From contig NZ_CP019332.1 of the NCBI RefSeq assembly GCF_002163855.1, positions 99,213 to 163,212 of the forward strand: a DNA stretch of 64,000 nucleotides, in the 5' to 3' direction. Made by a program: the position numbers and the translations under genes. A model generated the notes under the pieces. That model ran no database searches. It saw nothing but the letters and a program-made list of their open reading frames with translations, and was not told where the DNA came from. Shown here piece after piece: positions 60,948 through 64,000 of the stretch. How positions within the stretch are numbered: position 1 is the first letter of the stretch; each line of letters opens with the position of its first letter. Source of the stretch: Winogradskyella sp. PC-19 (GTDB taxonomy: Bacteria > Bacteroidota > Bacteroidia > Flavobacteriales > Flavobacteriaceae).

Positions 60948-62138
60948 TTATTCATTTTTAAGTGCAGGGATTAATCTGTCTTGTAAAACTCTAAAAGTAG
61001 ACTTTTCAGCCCTGTCATTAATATTCCATCCGTTAAAAATGACTAATAATTCATATTCAGGTGCTACCATTAAAAATTGACCACCGAAACCGTTCGCAGA
61101 ATAAATAATACTTTTACCATTAGTATGTTCTGGAATCCACCATTGATAACCATATCCTATCTTGCGCCTATCACCTCGATTTGTGTCTTGGATTATGGGG
61201 CTAGTCGAATCGGTAATCCAATTTTCAGATACAATTGATTTTTCATTCCATTTCCCTTTATTAAGAAATAATAAGCCAATCTTTGATAGATCTTCAGACG
61301 AAAGATACAATCCTCCTTCGGTATCAATTTCACCATCAGGTGTCTCTTTCCAATAATAATCGCTTATGCCAAGTGGGGCAAATAGTTTTTCTTCTGCCCA
61401 TTTATCAATTCGCTTTCCTGTTATAACCTGAACAATTTTACCTAATAAGACACTTGCTCCACTATTGTAATTGAACTTTGTACCTGGAATTGTATCCAAA
61501 GGTTTATTCAGAATAAACTTTACCCATTCATCACTTTCCTCCAATAAAACGCAATCATTTAATGGGTCGGTGTAGTCTGCCTCGTTCCATTTAAGTCCAC
61601 TTCTCATAGTTAGTAAATCTTCAATGGTCATCCCTTGCTTTCTATTATCCCAAGATTGAACATTATAATTGCCAAATAGTGATGCGACTGTTGTGTTAAT
61701 ATCAAAATCTTTATTAGAATCTAAAGCTATACCTACAAGAATTGATGTTATAGTTTTGGTTGCTGATTGAAGTGTATGTAAGTTAGTCTTCTTGTAATAA
61801 GGATGCCAATTTGGATGATTGTAATTATATTGATGATTAGTGGTGTCAAATTTTTGAGCGATGGTTTCATAGTCCTGCTCGTATTTAAAATCTGCCAATA
61901 ATTTTTCGTTTTGTATGACCATAAAACGGTCAATCAGTCCGTATTTTCCATTATTGATTTCCAAATTAATAGAATCCGCTACCGCTGAAATAACTTTTTG
62001 AACAGATAGGTATTTAGAAGTAGGGATCACTCCTTCAGTGGATTCTTTACTCTTATTTTTTGATTCACACCCGAAAACCACTATCGCTATTAAAACTAAT
62101 AATGGAAGCAATTCTATCTTAATCTTGAGTATTTTCAT
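60948..62138 (-). CDS. Serine hydrolase, class C beta-lactamase fold, lipoprotein
   Basis: 396 aa. Lipobox VVFGC gives lipid Cys24. Catalytic SATK (S125-K128) in HTLQSATKTITSILVG, Tyr motif FNYNSGASVLLG, and ANGFGGQFLMVAPEY near the end in place of KTG. Belongs to the beta-lactamase-like esterase / D-Ala carboxypeptidase superfamily; not a proven antibiotic-resistance enzyme. One-gene cassette. Confidence 0.88.
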   Translation of the reverse strand: MKILKIKIELLPLLVLIAIVVFGCESKNKSKESTEGVIPTSKYLSVQKVISAVADSINLEINNGKYGLIDRFMVIQNEKLLADFKYEQDYETIAQKFDTTNHQYNYNHPNWHPYYKKTNLHTLQSATKTITSILVGIALDSNKDFDINTTVASLFGNYNVQSWDNRKQGMTIEDLLTMRSGLKWNEADYTDPLNDCVLLEESDEWVKFILNKPLDTIPGTKFNYNSGASVLLGKIVQVITGKRIDKWAEEKLFAPLGISDYYWKETPDGEIDTEGGLYLSSEDLSKIGLLFLNKGKWNEKSIVSENWITDSTSPIIQDTNRGDRRKIGYGYQWWIPEHTNGKSIIYSANGFGGQFLMVAPEYELLVIFNGWNINDRAEKSTFRVLQDRLIPALKNE

Positions 62139-62160
62139 AATCTATGTTTTAATTGGGTAC

Positions 62161-62390
62161 AACGTCCACTGTGTATGGCGTAGTGAGGCGCGCCTCATGG
62201 AAAGCCATTGTTGCGCCTCATTAGCTATACACGCTGTTGTATGTAGTTTCGTGTGTAGTTCACGTAGACTTGACTAAATATACATAAAATCGGCGAGGTG
62301 CGACAAACAGTGGACGTTGGTATGTAATTAGTAGAAAGGAAGCGTTTGCAAAACGCGATTCTACGTGCCGCAGGCAATTACATACCAACG
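62161..62390 (+). repeat. 226-bp A+B double palindrome, copy 5
   Basis: As copies 1 and 2; AACG at 62161 and 62387. Lies 22 bp upstream of the serine hydrolase start. Confidence 0.9.
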
Positions 62391-62512
62391 TGTTTGTGTA
62401 TGATTTCGTTGCGTGTTTCAGCACTAAAGTTAGCAAATAAATCACAGATAGAAAGTCCGCGAGGACTTTCGTAAGTAGGCTATAACTAGCAATGAATTAT
62501 ACACGTTGTTGA
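62387..62512 (+). repeat. C-type structured module C7
   Basis: GTGTATGATTTCGTTGC pairs with GCAATGAATTATACAC, with one bulged T and two G.T pairs; inner hairpin GAAAGTCC-gcga-GGACTTTC, where a base pair has changed on both arms relative to C4 (AAAATCC/GGATTTT). Confidence 0.82.
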
Positions 62513-62526
62513 GGTTAGTACTTATT

Positions 62527-63321
62527 TTATTTACTTAACTTCAATATTCTAATTGCACCTTGAATTACCAAAATAAAAACGATTGTTCCAATAATTAAAT
62601 CAGGTTTACTTGAACTCAACCAATTTACCAAAATTCCTGCGATAATTACACCTAAATTGATAATCACATCATTTGAAGTAAAAATCATACTCGCTTTCAT
62701 ATGAGCTTCTTCTTTACTTTTTGACTTTTGTAAAATATAAAGACAAATTCCGTTTGCGATAAGTGCAAAAATTGAAACGATAATCATTGTTGAAAAATTG
62801 GGAAGTTTTTCGTCTCCGAAAAATCTCGTTAAAACTTCTACAAATCCAATAATTGCTAGTGTAATTTGAAAATATCCAGCAAGTTTTGCAATCCGCTTTT
62901 TCTTAATTACAGTTCCGCCAACCGCAAACAAACTAATTCCGTAAACAAAACTATCGGCAAGCATATCCAAACTATCTGCAACAAGTCCCATTGATTTTGA
63001 GATAATTCCTGTTGTCATTTCGATAATGAAAAAGGCAAAATTGATTGCAAGTACAGACCAAAGTAGTTTTTTTTGGTTTGTATTTTCTTTAAATTCCGTT
63101 TGGTCGGTTTGTTCAGTTGAGATTTTTTTCCCGCCTAAATTCAGTTCGATAACTGACTTTTCGATTCTGTTAATTTCTCCGCTATGAAAAATGGTCAATT
63201 TTCGATTCGGAATGTCAAAGTCCAAATTCGCAATACTTGAAATTCCGTCCAATTTCATTCGGATTAGATTTTCCTCTGAAGGACAATCCATTTTTGTAAT
63301 TTCAAATATGGTTTTTTTCAC
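62527..63321 (-). CDS. Cation diffusion facilitator with N-terminal HMA-like domain
   Basis: 264 aa. Residues 1-70 are an HMA-like metal-binding domain with a single Cys (ITKMDCPSEENLIRMKL). Then four to six helices: ADSLDMLADSFVYGISL carries the D-x-x-x-D metal site of CDF transporters. It would export Zn2+/Co2+-type metals. Lacks the usual cytoplasmic C-terminal domain, as in many Bacteroidota relatives. One-gene cassette. Confidence 0.87.
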   Translation of the reverse strand: MKKTIFEITKMDCPSEENLIRMKLDGISSIANLDFDIPNRKLTIFHSGEINRIEKSVIELNLGGKKISTEQTDQTEFKENTNQKKLLWSVLAINFAFFIIEMTTGIISKSMGLVADSLDMLADSFVYGISLFAVGGTVIKKKRIAKLAGYFQITLAIIGFVEVLTRFFGDEKLPNFSTMIIVSIFALIANGICLYILQKSKSKEEAHMKASMIFTSNDVIINLGVIIAGILVNWLSSSKPDLIIGTIVFILVIQGAIRILKLSK

Positions 63322-63350
63322 TCGGTTTCTGGGTTTTCGGTATTAACCAC

Positions 63351-63479
63351 AACGGTCTCGGCTATGATTCCGTTGCGGCGAAAATCAGAATGATTTTCAG
63401 AGTAGGAATCAGTAGCATAGGTTAGGGGATTAAATTTAGTTTTTCTCACGGTTATAGCAATGGATTATAGCCATTGTTG
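63351..63479 (+). repeat. C-type structured module C8
   Basis: AACGGTCTCGG to GCCATTGTTG. GGCTATGATTCCGTTGC pairs with GCAATGGATTATAGCC (bulged T and two G.T pairs), matching C7 in architecture but with GGCTAT/ATAGCC in place of GTGTAT/ATACAC. Confidence 0.8.
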
Positions 63480-63486
63480 TGTGTAG

Positions 63487-63831
63487 TTATTTTTTTATGA
63501 AGGTTTGATTGTTGTAAAACGAAATTTTGTCTTTAGAAACTATTCCCTTTTCTATTCTATTGTTACCATCTAGGGTTATAATTGAATCGTTAAGGGTGTA
63601 CTTCCCATTTACTTTCTCTATATTATTATCAATTGCTTTTGTGTAGGTAACTACAAATTCAGATTCAGACAAAAACTTTATAACGTATATATCATCTATA
63701 TCGATAAACTCCCATTGAGAATTTACAAGTTGTAACGGTTTTTTCTCAGTCTTATTGCATGATATTGTTAACACCAATATTAAGATTGAAATAATTTTTA
63801 TGAGTTTTAAATTAACTAATTGAATCTTCAT
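63487..63831 (-). CDS. Small lipoprotein of unknown function
   Basis: 114 aa from the ATG at 63831, chosen because the signal sequence IIKIISILILVLTISC-type (lipobox LTISC) follows it; the longer frame adds nine residues. Mature part QLVNSQWEFIDIDDIYVIKF and NGKYTLNDSIITLDGN is lipocalin-like META/DUF-type beta sheet. Not recognised. One-gene cassette. Confidence 0.75.
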   Translation of the reverse strand: MKIQLVNLKLIKIISILILVLTISCNKTEKKPLQLVNSQWEFIDIDDIYVIKFLSESEFVVTYTKAIDNNIEKVNGKYTLNDSIITLDGNNRIEKGIVSKDKISFYNNQTFIKK

Positions 63832-63875
63832 TGTTAAAGTAAAAACTGAGTTTATCATAATATGTAAATACTATT

Positions 63876-64000
63876 TTAGTTTGATAATATTAATTGAGCT
63901 GCTATTACGTTATGTTTAATCGTTTGGTTTGTCTGCCACATTTCGTTAAAAGTCTTCCATTTTCCTTGTGAATATATAAATGCGTCATATTGAGAATTAT
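63876..64000 (-). CDS. C-terminal end of a gene entering from beyond the window
   Basis: Minus-strand frame open from the window edge to a TAA at 63876-63878: NSQYDAFIYSQGKWKTFNEM then WQTNQTIKHNVIAAQLILSN, 40 residues. Composition looks coding. No structured spacer lies between it and the lipoprotein gene. Too short to identify. Confidence 0.4.
   Translation of the reverse strand, partial: NSQYDAFIYSQGKWKTFNEMWQTNQTIKHNVIAAQLILSN

Larger units (their letters stand above)
53080..64000 (-). mobile_element. Cassette-like gene array with attC-like structured spacers
   Basis: Nine functionally unrelated cassettes, all on the minus strand, each of one to three genes, separated by eight spacers of long palindromes with AACG/GTTG ends. 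Spacers abut the stop of one gene (6-70 bp) and the start of the next (8-40 bp), leaving almost no other DNA. That is integron-cassette architecture, but consensus RYYYAAC/GTTRRRY boxes are mostly absent and no integrase lies in the window. It extends past 64000. Confidence 0.6.

Noticed and set aside
60948-62138. Serine hydrolase as an antibiotic-resistance cassette
   Set aside because: Has SxxK but lacks a clear KTG and resembles the broad esterase/peptidase branch; resistance is unsupported.
55344-62445. Short reading frames sharing the same C-terminal peptide inside the repeats (55344-55565, 62260-62445, 53495-53680, 62038-62277)
   Set aside because: They are translations of the 226-bp palindromic unit itself and change with each flank; no coding signal beyond the repeat.
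53564-63479. Repeats at 53.5-63.5 kb as a CRISPR array
   Set aside because: Units are over 100 bp, palindromic, kilobases apart and separated by genes; no regular short spacers and no cas genes.

Overview
The DNA is AT-rich, the intergenic DNA carries TAnnTTTG -7 boxes, and the proteins include Bacteroidetes families (DUF4290, DUF4407, DUF6090, DUF6443 Rhs, an OMP_b-brl-like barrel). I read it as the chromosome of a marine-type Flavobacteriaceae member (phylum Bacteroidota). The species cannot be named from the sequence alone.

Layout. (1) 1-4089: host DNA with the N-terminal 1283 residues of a large secreted M14 zinc carboxypeptidase with adhesive repeats. (2) 4090-39160: a 35.0-kb genomic island inserted in a tRNA-Met gene. 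Its ends are a 44-bp direct repeat of the tRNA 3' half (4090-4133 and 39117-39160). A tyrosine integrase lies beside the intact tRNA, and both ends carry a triplet of RTGTTC motifs at exact 12-bp spacing, probably integrase arm sites. (3) 39161-53.0 kb: ordinary chromosome (START-like protein, class IV aminotransferase, YqgE, HU, Fmt, RecQ, DUF493, DUF4290, MurA, an AsmA/DUF748 protein with a frameshift, MscS, outer-membrane barrel). (4) about 53.05-64 kb: a cassette-like array of unrelated small genes, nearly all on the minus strand, separated by long structured palindromes with AACG...GTTG ends that look like integron attC sites in architecture but not in consensus.

The island carries three groups. 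The left part is a tight seven-gene minus-strand operon (4269-10042) with two DUF4407 membrane proteins, a membrane-anchored transglutaminase-like protein, a four-helix membrane protein and a secreted thermonuclease, followed by small secreted or membrane proteins. Next comes a lipoprotein / TPR histidine kinase / response regulator operon (12464-15025). The core (16055-37058) is a type II secretion / type IV pilus-like machine split into two divergent halves: minus strand GspM, GspL, secretin, GspE, prepilin peptidase, GspG-like pseudopilin and a response regulator; plus strand a FN3-like lipoprotein, PilP/GspC, GspK-like, GspI-like, GspJ-like and GspF. Between the halves lie two giant YD/Rhs proteins, the second with a GIY-YIG/URI-like C-terminal domain followed 2 bp later by a likely immunity gene. 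My reading is that this is a mobile polymorphic-toxin export system in which the Rhs proteins travel with a dedicated pseudopilus machine.

The array at 53-64 kb is the second candidate novelty. Eight structured spacers separate nine one- to three-gene cassettes. The spacers show compensatory base changes, and in six of the long C-type modules every mismatch in the distal stem is a G.T pair when the + strand folds (an A.C mismatch on the other strand). The + strand is the template strand of the genes, which is the strand that folds in integron attC recombination. A nearly identical 226-bp geneless double palindrome sits at the AACG junction in five of the eight spacers. No integrase for it is visible in the window.
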